From Burkholderiales bacterium (lineage in GTDB: Bacteria; Pseudomonadota; Gammaproteobacteria; Burkholderiales; Burkholderiaceae_C), in NCBI GenBank assembly GCA_016191525.1, contig JACPOK010000011.1, forward strand, positions 1 through 64,000: a stretch of DNA of 64,000 nucleotides, in the 5' to 3' direction. Of the stretch, positions 28,230 to 37,927 are shown one piece after another. Below the pieces are notes generated by a model. That model was not told the DNA's origin, did not search any database, and saw only the letters and a program-made list of their open reading frames with translations. A program made the translations under genes and the position numbers. Every line of letters starts with the position of its first letter. The stretch's first letter is position 1.

Positions 28230-29408
28230 CTAGGCCCGCAACAGCGCCGACACCTCCCGCCTCGGCGACGGCAGCACCTCCGCAGCCGGGTAGCCGATCC
28301 GGCAAAACATCTGCACCGTCTCATCGGCCTCGCTGCGCGGCGCGGGCTTGCCGATCAGAAGCTGGTGGACGCTGGCGTAGTGCGCTGCCATCTCGGGAAA
28401 CTCCTGTAGTGCCTGGCTCATGGGGTGCAGGCCCAGGCCGAGTTCGGTGGCCTTGAGTTGCAGGCGCACATAGGCGCGCCCGGCCTCGAGCTGGTGGGCG
28501 CGGGTGTTGCCGGGCGTGGCGAGCCAGATGAATCCCATGGCGGTGCGGCTGTGGCCGCCGAAGCGGCTCATCATCTGGTCGTAGGCGGGGCTGCCTTCGC
28601 GCGGCGGTGCGGTGCGGTCCAGCAGGCCCAGCACGTTGGCCGCGCGAGGGAAGGCGCCGTTGATGGAGATGCCGTCGCGGTGGGCTGCGATTTCCTCGGG
28701 GCCGACTCGCGTGAGGCGCAGGCTCTCCATCACGGTGGCCGGTGTCAGCAGTTCGACCTTGGCGGCCTCCCAGCACAGGCTGCGCAGCGCGGGCAGGCGC
28801 TGCTCGTCCACCGTGCCGGCGACCTTGATCGGGCCCGCGCTCGCCTGCGCCAGCGCTTGCTGCAAGACAGCGGGCGCTACCGGTTTGCTGATGTCGAAGT
28901 CCACCTTGGGCGTGTGGCGGTGCAGCACCTGCGCGAACAGCGGGTCGGCCACGCCACCGGGCGACAGCACGAGGCGCGCCACCGGGCGCTGGTCCCAGTC
29001 CTTCAGCTGCGCGGGCAACCGGCCCTGGGGCCACAGTGCGACTTCGCTGCGCAGGCCCTGCTGCGCCAGCGCCATCACCAGCAGCTCGATGAAGGCGCCG
29101 TGGCCGACCAGGATCTGGCGGCCGAACGGGTCGGTGTCGGGCAGCAGGCGCGCTCGGTCGCAATACAGCGTGATGGCGTTGGCCTCGCGCAGGTCCACCA
29201 TCCAGGGCTGCAGGTTGTGCGGATTGGGCGCGGTGATGGCATAGGCCACGGCGCGGCGGCGGGGGTCGGCCTCGGCGCCGGGGCCTTGCCACGCCACCAG
29301 CGTTTCGGCGGGCATGCCGGCCGAGAGAGCGCCGGTGCCCAGCGCCGCCGCACCGGCCGCGGCCACGAAGCCGCCACCCGCCAGGGCGATGAAGTTGCGC
29401 CGCTTCAT
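28230..29408 (-). CDS. Acg-like nitroreductase-fold protein with Tat-type signal
   Basis: MKRRNFIALAGGGFVAAAGAAALG; ITAPNPHNLQPWMVDL. Confidence 0.8.
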   Translation of the reverse strand: MKRRNFIALAGGGFVAAAGAAALGTGALSAGMPAETLVAWQGPGAEADPRRRAVAYAITAPNPHNLQPWMVDLREANAITLYCDRARLLPDTDPFGRQILVGHGAFIELLVMALAQQGLRSEVALWPQGRLPAQLKDWDQRPVARLVLSPGGVADPLFAQVLHRHTPKVDFDISKPVAPAVLQQALAQASAGPIKVAGTVDEQRLPALRSLCWEAAKVELLTPATVMESLRLTRVGPEEIAAHRDGISINGAFPRAANVLGLLDRTAPPREGSPAYDQMMSRFGGHSRTAMGFIWLATPGNTRAHQLEAGRAYVRLQLKATELGLGLHPMSQALQEFPEMAAHYASVHQLLIGKPAPRSEADETVQMFCRIGYPAAEVLPSPRREVSALLRA

Positions 29409-30427
29409 GCTGCGCTCCCGGCGGCCAGCGCGGGCGTGCTGCGGGTTGCGTCCAACAGCCCCAGGTCGGCCAGCGCCGTGCGTAGCGCCTGCGCGAACGG
29501 CGTGTGCGATTCGGCCACGCCGATGGCGGCCATGCGGGTGTTGACCAGCGTGTACGGCGTGCGCCAGAGGTAGCGCATCTCGTGCAGCGCGGCGAAGGTG
29601 GGCACGAAGATGCCGCCGACCGCCATAAGCGGCCACGGCAGCGAAGAGACGCGCAGGTCCTGCTGCGGCGCGATCCAGCCTTCCTCGCGCGCGATCGTGC
29701 CCAGCGCATCGGCCCAGTCCTGCCCGGTGAGCTGGTAACCACCGAAGTGCAGCGTTTCAAAAGCAGGCAGCATGTCGCGGCGCTGCGCCACGCTGACGAA
29801 GGTGCGGGCCATGTCGGGCAGGAAAGCCCAGGTGGTGCGCACGTCCAGCTTGCCGGGATAGGTGAGCTTGCCCTGGCGCAGGTCCTTGGCCATGACCAGG
29901 TCCATCCACGAGCCGCTGCCGCTGCCGAAAAAGTCGCCGCCGCGGATGACCACGGCCTTCATGCCGCCGTCGCGCGTGGCTTCGAGGATCTGCTTTTCGC
30001 TGGCCATGCGCAGGCGCCCCTTGAAGGTGGTGGGCTGCTGCACCGTGTCTTCACGCAGGCGCTCGGGCATGCCGGCGCCGAAGTTGTAGACGCTGGCGGG
30101 CAGCATCAGCGTGGCGCCGCCCAGCTCGCGGGTGATGGCGATGGCCGCGGCCGTGAGGCGCGGAACGCCGGCGCGCCAGGCGCGGTGGGTGTACACCGGG
30201 CTGAGCGCCTGCACCACCACGGTGGCGCCCCGCGCGGCGCGGGCCAGCGTGGCCGTGTCTTCGGGTTCGGCTTGCAGCCACTGCACGCCGGCAATCTGCG
30301 GGCCGGTGGCACCGGGGCGCAGCTGGGCATGGACGTTCCATCCGGCCTGCGCGAAGGCGCGGGCGGCGGCGCTGCCGAAGCGCCCGCGGGCGCCGAGGAT
30401 GAGGACGGAGGGGATGGTGCTGTTCAT
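29405..30427 (-). CDS. NAD(P)-binding Rossmann-fold epimerase/NmrA-like protein
   Basis: SVLILGARGRFGSAAARAFAQAGWNVHAQLR. Confidence 0.82.
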   Translation of the reverse strand: MNSTIPSVLILGARGRFGSAAARAFAQAGWNVHAQLRPGATGPQIAGVQWLQAEPEDTATLARAARGATVVVQALSPVYTHRAWRAGVPRLTAAAIAITRELGGATLMLPASVYNFGAGMPERLREDTVQQPTTFKGRLRMASEKQILEATRDGGMKAVVIRGGDFFGSGSGSWMDLVMAKDLRQGKLTYPGKLDVRTTWAFLPDMARTFVSVAQRRDMLPAFETLHFGGYQLTGQDWADALGTIAREEGWIAPQQDLRVSSLPWPLMAVGGIFVPTFAALHEMRYLWRTPYTLVNTRMAAIGVAESHTPFAQALRTALADLGLLDATRSTPALAAGSAA

Positions 30428-30514
30428 GGCGGGTTCCTTGGTGTTGATGGGGTGATTGTGGAAATTCCGGCGGTGTTCGACAATTGCCTAACTGTCCATA
30501 ACAGATATGCATGA

Positions 30515-31399
30515 ATGAATAACGACTTCGACTGGGGCCTCATCCGCTCGTTCCTGGCGGCGCTGGAGCGCGGCAGCCTGCTGGGCGCCGCCAGGGCCCT
30601 GAATTCCACCCAGCCCACCATCGGGCGGCACATCGCCGAGCTGGAGGCTCAGCTGGGCGTGCTGCTGTTCGAACGCACCGGGCGTGGCCTGTTGCCCACC
30701 GAAATGGCGCTGCGGCTGGGGGAGGCGGCGCAGGCCATGGAGTCGGGCGCCGACCAGCTGGCGCGGGTCGCGTCAGGCGCGGGCACCGGCATTTCCGGCA
30801 CGGTGCGCATCACCGCCAGCCAGCCGGTGGCGTGCGTGCTGCTGCCGCCGGTGCTGGCGCGCATGCGGCTGGAGTTGCCCGACGTGCAGGTGGAGCTGGT
30901 CTCCAGCAACCAGGTGAGCAACCTGCTGCGGCGCGAGGCCGACATCGCGCTGCGCATGGTGGCGCCCGACCAGGCCTCGCTGGTGGCCAAGCGCATCGGC
31001 AAGGTCACGCTGGGCGCCTACGCGCACCGCGACTACCTGCGAAGGCGCGGCACGCCCCGCCAGCCGCAGGACCTGTTGGCCCACGACCTGGTGGGCAACG
31101 ACCGCGACGAGACCATGCTGCGCGGCTTCGCGGCTTTCGGCTTTCCCGTCACGCGCGAAGCCTTCAGCTTCCGCACCGACGATCTGATGGCCTACTGGGA
31201 GGCGGTACGCAGCGGCACGGGCATCGGCTTCGTCGCCGACTACGTGGCGCGCACCGACCGGCAGGTGGTGCCGCTGCTGCCCATGATCAAGGTGCCGCCG
31301 CTTCCCGTCTGGCTGACGGTGCACCGCGAGATCCGCACCAGCCGGCGCATACGGGAGGTGTACGATTTCCTCGCGAGCGCCGTACCGGCCGCCCTTTGA
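30515..31399 (+). CDS. LysR-family transcriptional regulator
   Basis: FDWGLIRSFLAALERGSLLGAARALNSTQPTIGRHIAELEAQLGVLLFERTGRGL. Confidence 0.93.
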   Translation: MNNDFDWGLIRSFLAALERGSLLGAARALNSTQPTIGRHIAELEAQLGVLLFERTGRGLLPTEMALRLGEAAQAMESGADQLARVASGAGTGISGTVRITASQPVACVLLPPVLARMRLELPDVQVELVSSNQVSNLLRREADIALRMVAPDQASLVAKRIGKVTLGAYAHRDYLRRRGTPRQPQDLLAHDLVGNDRDETMLRGFAAFGFPVTREAFSFRTDDLMAYWEAVRSGTGIGFVADYVARTDRQVVPLLPMIKVPPLPVWLTVHREIRTSRRIREVYDFLASAVPAAL

Positions 31400-31418
31400 C
31401 CACCCGCACGGAGCCAGC

Positions 31419-31910
31419 ATGCACCCCAACCAGCAGACCATCGACCAGTTCTACGCCGCCTTTGCGCGGCTGGACGCCGACACCATGGGCCGCTGCTATG
31501 CGCAGGACGCTGTGTTCCAGGACGAGGTGTTCACGCTCAAGGGCCAGCGCGAGGTTTCGGGCATGTGGCACATGCTGTGCGACGCGACGAAAGCCAAGGG
31601 CGCCGACGTGTGGCGGCTGGAATACCGCGGCGTGCAGGCCGACGCGCAAATGGGCCAGGCCCACTGGGATGCGTACTACCGCTTCAGTGCCACGGGGCGC
31701 ATGGTTCACAACAGCATCGATGCGCAGTTCAGCTTCAACCCGCAGGGACAGATCACGGCGCACCGCGACCGCTTTGATTTCTGGCGCTGGTCGCGCCAGG
31801 CGCTGGGTGCGCCGGGCCTGGTGCTGGGATGGACGCCCCTGTTGCACAACAAGGTGCGGGCACAGGCGGCGGGCAACCTGCGCAAATACCTGGACAAAAA
31901 CGCGCGATGA
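31419..31910 (+). CDS. SnoaL/NTF2-like (ketosteroid-isomerase-like) protein
   Basis: IDQFYAAFARLDADTMGRCYAQDAVFQDEVF. Confidence 0.8.
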   Translation: MHPNQQTIDQFYAAFARLDADTMGRCYAQDAVFQDEVFTLKGQREVSGMWHMLCDATKAKGADVWRLEYRGVQADAQMGQAHWDAYYRFSATGRMVHNSIDAQFSFNPQGQITAHRDRFDFWRWSRQALGAPGLVLGWTPLLHNKVRAQAAGNLRKYLDKNAR

Positions 31911-31937
31911 AAAAAGCCGGCTCGCGCCGGCTTTTTT
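31910..31937. terminator. Intrinsic terminator, probably bidirectional
   Basis: AAAAAAGCCGGC-TCGC-GCCGGCTTTTTTT between convergent genes. Confidence 0.9.
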
Positions 31938-31963
31938 TGTTGTTCCTTGCGGAGCTTCGCGGT

Positions 31964-32278
31964 TTAGCCGCCCCAGTCCGAATACTTTTCGCAGGTCTTG
32001 TTGGTTTCCTTGCCCTTGCGGGTTTCGGAGAACGTCACCAGGTTGCCCTTGAAGTCATCGGGCGTTTCGTTCCACATGCAGGTGCACCAGGCTTGCGCCT
32101 TGCTCTGGCCGGCGATGGGGCTCTTTTCGTTGCCGCCTTCGTACAGCTTGGCTGCGTAGCTCAGGCACTGGCGATACTGCGCGTCGCCGGCGGGAACCTT
32201 GTTGTAGTCCTGGGCGATGGCGGCGCCACCGATGGAAAGCAGTGCGGCGCAAACGGCCGAAGCGAGAAATTTATTCAT
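31964..32278 (-). CDS. Small secreted hypothetical protein
   Basis: Signal peptide MNKFLASAVCAALLSIGGAAIAQ; four Cys in mature part. Confidence 0.7.
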   Translation of the reverse strand: MNKFLASAVCAALLSIGGAAIAQDYNKVPAGDAQYRQCLSYAAKLYEGGNEKSPIAGQSKAQAWCTCMWNETPDDFKGNLVTFSETRKGKETNKTCEKYSDWGG

Positions 32279-32386
32279 GTCTGAGTCCTTCATCCTCTCT
32301 TGCAGAGGCCATGTTATTTACCAAAGCCGCCGGCACGGTGCCGACAGGGAAAGTGTATGCGGTTGAATCAATTTGTCACAGGAAAT

Positions 32387-32800
32387 TTACACTCTCAATG
32401 CGGTGCGAATAGTCACACCGATGGCGGCCGCGCGCTTTTTCAGCGCCAGCACATCGCGGTCCTTGCTCAATAGCAGTGCATGGTGCGCCACCGCCAGGTC
32501 AATGAATTTCTGGTCGTCGGCGTCGGCACAGCTCATCCCAGCCTTGCCGGGCGCATCCACGATGGACGCATGTCGGTCGAAAGCTGTCATCACGGCCTCT
32601 TTGGTCAGGCCTCGGTCAGCCAGGCGCGGCGCGACCTTGGGGTAGGCGAGCACGCGCTCCAGCTCGCCGCGCATCGCGGCCGTGGCCAGCCAGCGCACCG
32701 TGCCCCCTTCCAGTGCATCGCGCAGGTGTTGCGCCGAATCGTCATTGAAGACCAGCAGGTCCAGGACGATGTTGGTGTCCAGGACGACGCCGGCGCTCAA
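32387..32800 (-). CDS. PIN-domain protein (putative TA-toxin-type), TTG start overlapping rlmL stop
   Basis: GVVLDTNIVLDLLVFND, ADADDQKFIDLAVAHHALLLSKDRDVLAL. Confidence 0.82.
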   Translation of the reverse strand: MSAGVVLDTNIVLDLLVFNDDSAQHLRDALEGGTVRWLATAAMRGELERVLAYPKVAPRLADRGLTKEAVMTAFDRHASIVDAPGKAGMSCADADDQKFIDLAVAHHALLLSKDRDVLALKKRAAAIGVTIRTALRV

Positions 32801-34011
32801 GCCTTCGCGTCCTTGCGCGCCGAGCCCCGGACCATGTCGAACTTGAACAGCCGGCATTCGATCGGGCCGTTCCACATGGGCACGCGGCGCGACTCCTTCA
32901 GCCGCATCCGCGAAGGCAGCTTCAGGTCGGGTGTCAGCACCCAGGCCGTCCAGCCGCTGTAGTTCTTCTTCCAGTGCGTGGCGAGCTGGCTGAAGAAGTC
33001 GCCGCCGTCCTCGGCCTGCGCGCTCTCGCGCGCTCCGAAGCGCCCCGGCCCGGCGACGCCGCCCGCCTCGATGCGCTCGCCGTAGGGCGGGTTCAGCAGC
33101 ATCACGCCCGGCGCTTCCGAGGGCGGCATGCGCTGCAGCGCGTCGCCGCCGCGGAACTGCACGGCCTGCGCCACGCCGGCGCGCTCGGCGTTGCGCTGCG
33201 CGAAATCCACCATCCGGTGCGCCACGTCACTGCCAAAAATGGCTGGAGAGCGCGCCAGCTGTGCTTGAGCCGCTTCATTTTTGATAGCAGACCAGACGTG
33301 GTCCTGGAACGGCAGCATCTTCTCGAAGGCAAAGCGGCGCAAGCTGCCGGGCGCGATGTTGCAGGCGATCTGCGCGGCTTCGATGGCGATGGTGCCGCTG
33401 CCGCAGCAGGGGTCGTACAGCGGCTGCTCACCGTCCCATCCGCTGGCGGCGATCATCGCGGCGGCCAGCGTTTCCTTCAGCGGCGCCTCGCCCTTGTCCT
33501 CGCGCCAGCCGCGCTTGAACAGCGGCTCGCCCGAGGTGTCGATGTACAGCGTGGCGTGGTCGGTGGTGAGGTGGGCGTAGAGGCGGATGTCGGGCCACTG
33601 GGTGTCGACGTCGGGCCGCACGCCGCTCTTGTGGCGGAACCGGTCGGCCACCGCGTCCTTGATCTTCAGCGCGGCGAAGTTCAGGCTGGTGAGCGGGCTG
33701 TGCTGCGCCGTCACCTCGATCTTGAAGGTCTGCTTCGTGGTGAACCAGATCTCCCAGGCCACGGCGGAGGCGGCCTCGTACAGGTCGTTCTCGTTGCGAT
33801 ACATCGTGTGCGACAGCTGCACCAGCACCCGCTGGGCGAGGCGGCTGTGCAGGTTCAGGCGCATCGCGTCGCGCCACGAGGCACGCGCCTGCACGCCGCC
33901 GCGGCCCACCAGCAGGTCATCGCCCGCCAGGCCGGTGAGGCGGTGCACCTCGTCGGCCAGGAAATCCTCGACGCCGGCGGCGCAGGGGAGGAAAAGTTGC
34001 AACGCGTTCAT
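32797..34011 (-). CDS. rlmL: THUMP-domain 23S rRNA (guanine-N2) methyltransferase, RlmL-type, with in-frame repeat A insertion
   Basis: LYDPCCGSGTIAIEAAQIA, MLLNPPYGERI. Confidence 0.9.
   Translation of the reverse strand: MNALQLFLPCAAGVEDFLADEVHRLTGLAGDDLLVGRGGVQARASWRDAMRLNLHSRLAQRVLVQLSHTMYRNENDLYEAASAVAWEIWFTTKQTFKIEVTAQHSPLTSLNFAALKIKDAVADRFRHKSGVRPDVDTQWPDIRLYAHLTTDHATLYIDTSGEPLFKRGWREDKGEAPLKETLAAAMIAASGWDGEQPLYDPCCGSGTIAIEAAQIACNIAPGSLRRFAFEKMLPFQDHVWSAIKNEAAQAQLARSPAIFGSDVAHRMVDFAQRNAERAGVAQAVQFRGGDALQRMPPSEAPGVMLLNPPYGERIEAGGVAGPGRFGARESAQAEDGGDFFSQLATHWKKNYSGWTAWVLTPDLKLPSRMRLKESRRVPMWNGPIECRLFKFDMVRGSARKDAKA
33234..33288 (-). repeat. Interspersed repeat family A, copy 3 (inside rlmL, in frame)
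   Basis: Reverse complement GCTATCAAAAATGAAGCGGCTCAAGCACAGCTGGCGCGCTCTCCAGCCATTTTTG. Confidence 0.85.
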
Positions 34012-34078
34012 CGTCCGATGTTATCGGCTTGGCCCGGCCGCCCGTGTCTTGTAGACTTTAGGTCACAGGGGACAAAGC

Positions 34079-35590
34079 ATGGCAGTTTCATCAAATGCGG
34101 GAATCGCGGCCCTCCTGGCGGCCGCCCTGGTGGCCGCTTGCGGCGGCGGCGGGGACGAGACGCAGGCCGCCACGCCCGCCGCGATGCAGGCGCAATTGAC
34201 GGCCCTGGCCTCGCAGCGCCAGCTGCAGCCGCTGGCGCTGGCGCGCGAACCCTCCTGGGCGCCGACCAGCAGCGTCTTCATGGACTGGCTGGAAAGCCGG
34301 CTGCCGGCGCTGTTTCCGCCGACGGCGTCGAACCGCAGCGTCAGCGGGTTCGCCTACCGGCTGTACGCGCCGACCGGCAACATCGTCGCCACCACCGGCG
34401 ACGAAATTTTCGTGCTGGGACCGGTGGCCACGGCCGGGCCGATCCGCCTGGGCAAGCTGGCGGACTACCGCTGCTTCATCAATCCCTCGGGCTGCACCGA
34501 GGCCGCCACGCTGCCCAGCCTGGCGCCCGCCAGCGGCGGCGCCCCCGCCACGACCAGCGTGCTGTCGGGCGTGACGGCCTCGCTGCGCTCCCCCTCGCGC
34601 ATCGACGCCGACGTCGTGCAAGGCGCGGCGATGACCGACACCACGCTGGTCGGCGCCGTCAGCGGCAGCATCACCCAGCTCTCGGGGCGCACGCTGTACG
34701 TGATCGTCGAAGACCCGCATTCGCTGTTCCAGAACCCGCCGCAGGTGAGCCTGAGCACGGCCAGCGCGAGCGCCTCGGTGCGCATGACGGGCCGCACGCT
34801 GTCCACCGTCGGCCTGATGGAAGGCACGCTGCGGGTCCACGTCTGCCTCGACTCCGCGTGCGGCCAGGTGCTGGCCGGCTCGCCGCTGCTGGTGCCTTAT
34901 CGCGTCACCGTCGCACCCGCGGTGGCGGTGGCACCCGAGTCGGTGGCGGTCACCACGGCGTTCGGCCAGCAGCCTGAGGGGCGCAGCATCCAGGTGAGCC
35001 TGCCCCTGGATACGCGCGAATGGACCGGCACATTCTTCTCCTCATCCGGTGGCAGCAGTCCCATCAAGGCGCTGGACAACCACCTCTGGGGCAACACGGT
35101 GGGTACGGTGGCGCTCAGCTTCGACCCGGCGGTGCCGGGAACCTACAGCGGCAACGTGGTGATTATTGGCAGCTCAGTGGGGTCCAGCGGGCAGACCAAG
35201 TCGTTCCTGAAACAGGTGCCGGTGAGCTACACGGTCACCGCCAATGCGGCGCTGAATTACGCGATGTGGCCGGCGCGCACCGACGCGGTCGTGAAGTACG
35301 GCGAGCGGCAATCGGGCCCGGTGTACCCCCATGTGATCGCCGGCAATACCGGCATCACCGCGAGCCGGAACGGCTTCCGGCTGCTCACCGGGCCCGTTGC
35401 GGCCGGCAGCGCCGGCCTGGCCAGCAGTGCGAGCTGGTGGAGCGATTTCTCGGAGCAGCCGCTGGCCTGTCCGGCCACGGCCTGCTGGCCGGCCGGCACG
35501 TACACGGGGCAGGTGCTTTACAACCTGCAGCGCAGCGGCACAACCATCGGCACCGCGACCCACCCCATCACGCTGACTATCTACCCCTAG
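34079..35590 (+). CDS. Hypothetical surface/secreted lipoprotein
   Basis: Lipobox LVAACGGGGDE; module FMDWLESRLPALFP...YRLYAPTGNIVATTGDEIFVLGP. Confidence 0.75.
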   Translation: MAVSSNAGIAALLAAALVAACGGGGDETQAATPAAMQAQLTALASQRQLQPLALAREPSWAPTSSVFMDWLESRLPALFPPTASNRSVSGFAYRLYAPTGNIVATTGDEIFVLGPVATAGPIRLGKLADYRCFINPSGCTEAATLPSLAPASGGAPATTSVLSGVTASLRSPSRIDADVVQGAAMTDTTLVGAVSGSITQLSGRTLYVIVEDPHSLFQNPPQVSLSTASASASVRMTGRTLSTVGLMEGTLRVHVCLDSACGQVLAGSPLLVPYRVTVAPAVAVAPESVAVTTAFGQQPEGRSIQVSLPLDTREWTGTFFSSSGGSSPIKALDNHLWGNTVGTVALSFDPAVPGTYSGNVVIIGSSVGSSGQTKSFLKQVPVSYTVTANAALNYAMWPARTDAVVKYGERQSGPVYPHVIAGNTGITASRNGFRLLTGPVAAGSAGLASSASWWSDFSEQPLACPATACWPAGTYTGQVLYNLQRSGTTIGTATHPITLTIYP

Positions 35591-37149
35591 AGCGCCTTGC
35601 GCAGGTTGGCCGGCGCGATGCGCAGCGCCTCGCGGTATTTGGCCACTGTGCGCCGCGCGCATTCGATGCCCTGCTCCTTGAGCATGTCGGAGATCTGGCT
35701 GTCGGACAGGGGCTTCTTCAGGTTCTCGGAAGCGACAAACTGCTTGATCAGCGCGCGCACCGCGGTGCTGGAGGCGTTGCCGCCGGTCTCAGTGCCCAGC
35801 GCCGAGCCGAAGAAATACTTCAGCTCGAAGGTGCCGTAGGGCGTGGACATGTACTTGGCGGTGGTGACGCGGCTGATGGTCGATTCGTGCAGGCCCAGCT
35901 CGTCGGCGATCTCGCGCAGCACCAGCGGGCGCATCGCCAGCTCGCCGTGCACGAAGAAACTCTTTTGCCGCTCGACGATGGCGTTGGAGACGCGCAGGAT
36001 GGTGTCGAAGCGCTGCTGGATGTTCTTGATGAACCAGCGCGCCTCCTGCAGCCGCTGCTGCAGCGCCTGGTGGCCCTCGCCCTTGTGCGACTTGAGGGCA
36101 CCGGCATAGATGTCATGCACGCGCAGCCGCGGCATCACGTCGGGATTGAGTTGCACGCGAAAACGCGGCTGGCCGCCACGGCCGATCTGCGTGACCAGCA
36201 CGTCGGGGATGACTACGTTGCGCTCCACATCCACGAAGCGGCGCCCGGGCTTGGGCTCCAGCCGGGTGATCAGGCCGATGGCCAGCTTGATGCGCGCCTC
36301 CGGCTCGCCGGTGAGCTGCGCCAGGCGCTTGACGTCGCGGCGCGCCAGCAGCTCGATCGGCTGCCCGCAGATGCGCAGCGCCGCGTGGCAGGGCGAGTCC
36401 TCCGGCGCGCCGGCCTGCATGGCCCGCAGCTGCAGGCTCAGGCACTCCGACAGGTTGCGCGCGCCCACGCCGGTGGGGTCCAGGTGGTGAAGCAGGCGCA
36501 GCGCCACGGTGAAGCGGTGCACCAGTTCCTCCACCTGCTCCTCGTCGCGGCCGGCCAGGCCGCGCGCCAGCTCTTCCAGCGGCTCCTCGAGGTAGCCGTC
36601 GTCGTTGAGCGACTCGATCAGGAAGCGCAGCGCGGCGCTGTCGGTCTCGGACAGGCGCAGCGACAGCGCCTGGCGGTGCAGGTGGGCCTGCAGCGATTCA
36701 TGGCCGCGCGCGAGATCGGTGGCGTCCATCTCGCCGTCGCCCGAGAGGTTGTTCTTGCGCGCGGGCGCGTCGCCGCCCCATTCGCCGTCGTCGGGAACGA
36801 CCTCGGTGCCGCCGTCGCCGCCCCAGTCGGGCGCGTCGATCTCCACGGAGGCGGCGGGCTCGCTTTCGGCGGGCGTGGTGGCGCGCTCCATTTCGGCGCC
36901 GGGCGTGAATTCCGGCGCGCTCTCGGCTTCGCGGTCATCCTCGCGCACCGCGATGTCGGCGTGCGTCAGCCCGAATTCCTCGCGCGCCGCCTCTTCCTGG
37001 GTGACTTCCAGGAAAGGGTTGTCGTCGAGCATCTGCTCGACTTCCTGCGAGAGTTCCAGCGTGGACAACTGGAGCAGCCGGATCGACTGCTGCAGCTGGG
37101 GCGTCAGCGCCAGGTGCTGCGAGACGCGGAGGGACAGCCCCTGCTTCAT
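35587..37149 (-). CDS. rpoN: RNA polymerase sigma-54 factor
   Basis: MKQGLSLRVSQHLALTPQLQQSIRLLQLSTLEL; RPLVLREIADELGLHESTISRVTTAKYMSTPYGTFELKYFF; RRTVAKYREALRI. Confidence 0.97.
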   Translation of the reverse strand: MKQGLSLRVSQHLALTPQLQQSIRLLQLSTLELSQEVEQMLDDNPFLEVTQEEAAREEFGLTHADIAVREDDREAESAPEFTPGAEMERATTPAESEPAASVEIDAPDWGGDGGTEVVPDDGEWGGDAPARKNNLSGDGEMDATDLARGHESLQAHLHRQALSLRLSETDSAALRFLIESLNDDGYLEEPLEELARGLAGRDEEQVEELVHRFTVALRLLHHLDPTGVGARNLSECLSLQLRAMQAGAPEDSPCHAALRICGQPIELLARRDVKRLAQLTGEPEARIKLAIGLITRLEPKPGRRFVDVERNVVIPDVLVTQIGRGGQPRFRVQLNPDVMPRLRVHDIYAGALKSHKGEGHQALQQRLQEARWFIKNIQQRFDTILRVSNAIVERQKSFFVHGELAMRPLVLREIADELGLHESTISRVTTAKYMSTPYGTFELKYFFGSALGTETGGNASSTAVRALIKQFVASENLKKPLSDSQISDMLKEQGIECARRTVAKYREALRIAPANLRKAL

Positions 37150-37165
37150 CGGAATTCCACTGCGG

Positions 37166-37927
37166 TCACATTCGGAAGTGCTCGCCCAGGTACACCCGGC
37201 GAACGTCCGCGTTGTTCACGATCTCCGAAGGGGTGCCCTGCGCCAGCACCGAGCCGTCGCTGATGATGTAGGCGTGGTCGCAGATGCCCAGCGTCTCGCG
37301 CACGTTGTGGTCGGTGATGAGCACGCCGATGCCGCGCGACTTGAGGAAGCCGATGATGCGCTGGATCTCGATCACCGCGATCGGGTCAATGCCAGCGAAC
37401 GGCTCGTCCAGCAGGATGAAGCGCGGCTGGGTAGCCAGCGCGCGCGCGATCTCCACGCGCCGCCGCTCGCCGCCCGACAGCGCCAGCGCGGGCGAGTCGC
37501 GCAGGTGGTCCACCCGCAGGTCCTGCAGCAGCGCGGTGAGGCGCTTGTCGATCTCCTCGCGGGCCAGGGGCTTGCCGTTCGCATCGCGCTGCAGCTCCAG
37601 CACCGCACGCACGTTTTCCTCGACGTTGAGCTTGCGGAAGATCGAGGCTTCCTGCGGCAGGTACGACAGGCCCAGCCGCGAGCGGCGGTGGATGGGCATG
37701 TGCTCGACCGAATTGCCGTCAATGGAAATGGCGCCGGCATCAGCGCGCACCAGGCCCACGATCATGTAGAACGAGGTTGTCTTGCCCGCGCCGTTGGGGC
37801 CCAGCAGGCCCACCACTTCGCCTTTTTCGACGGCCAGTGAAACGTCCTTGACCACCTTGCGGCTGCCATAGCTTTTCTGCAGGTTGCGCGCCTCCAGCCG
37901 GCTGCGCCCTGCCTCCGCCTGCATCAC
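37166..37927 (-). CDS. lptB: LPS export ABC transporter ATP-binding protein
   Basis: [47 protein letters not shown]. Confidence 0.95.
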   Translation of the reverse strand: MMQAEAGRSRLEARNLQKSYGSRKVVKDVSLAVEKGEVVGLLGPNGAGKTTSFYMIVGLVRADAGAISIDGNSVEHMPIHRRSRLGLSYLPQEASIFRKLNVEENVRAVLELQRDANGKPLAREEIDKRLTALLQDLRVDHLRDSPALALSGGERRRVEIARALATQPRFILLDEPFAGIDPIAVIEIQRIIGFLKSRGIGVLITDHNVRETLGICDHAYIISDGSVLAQGTPSEIVNNADVRRVYLGEHFRM

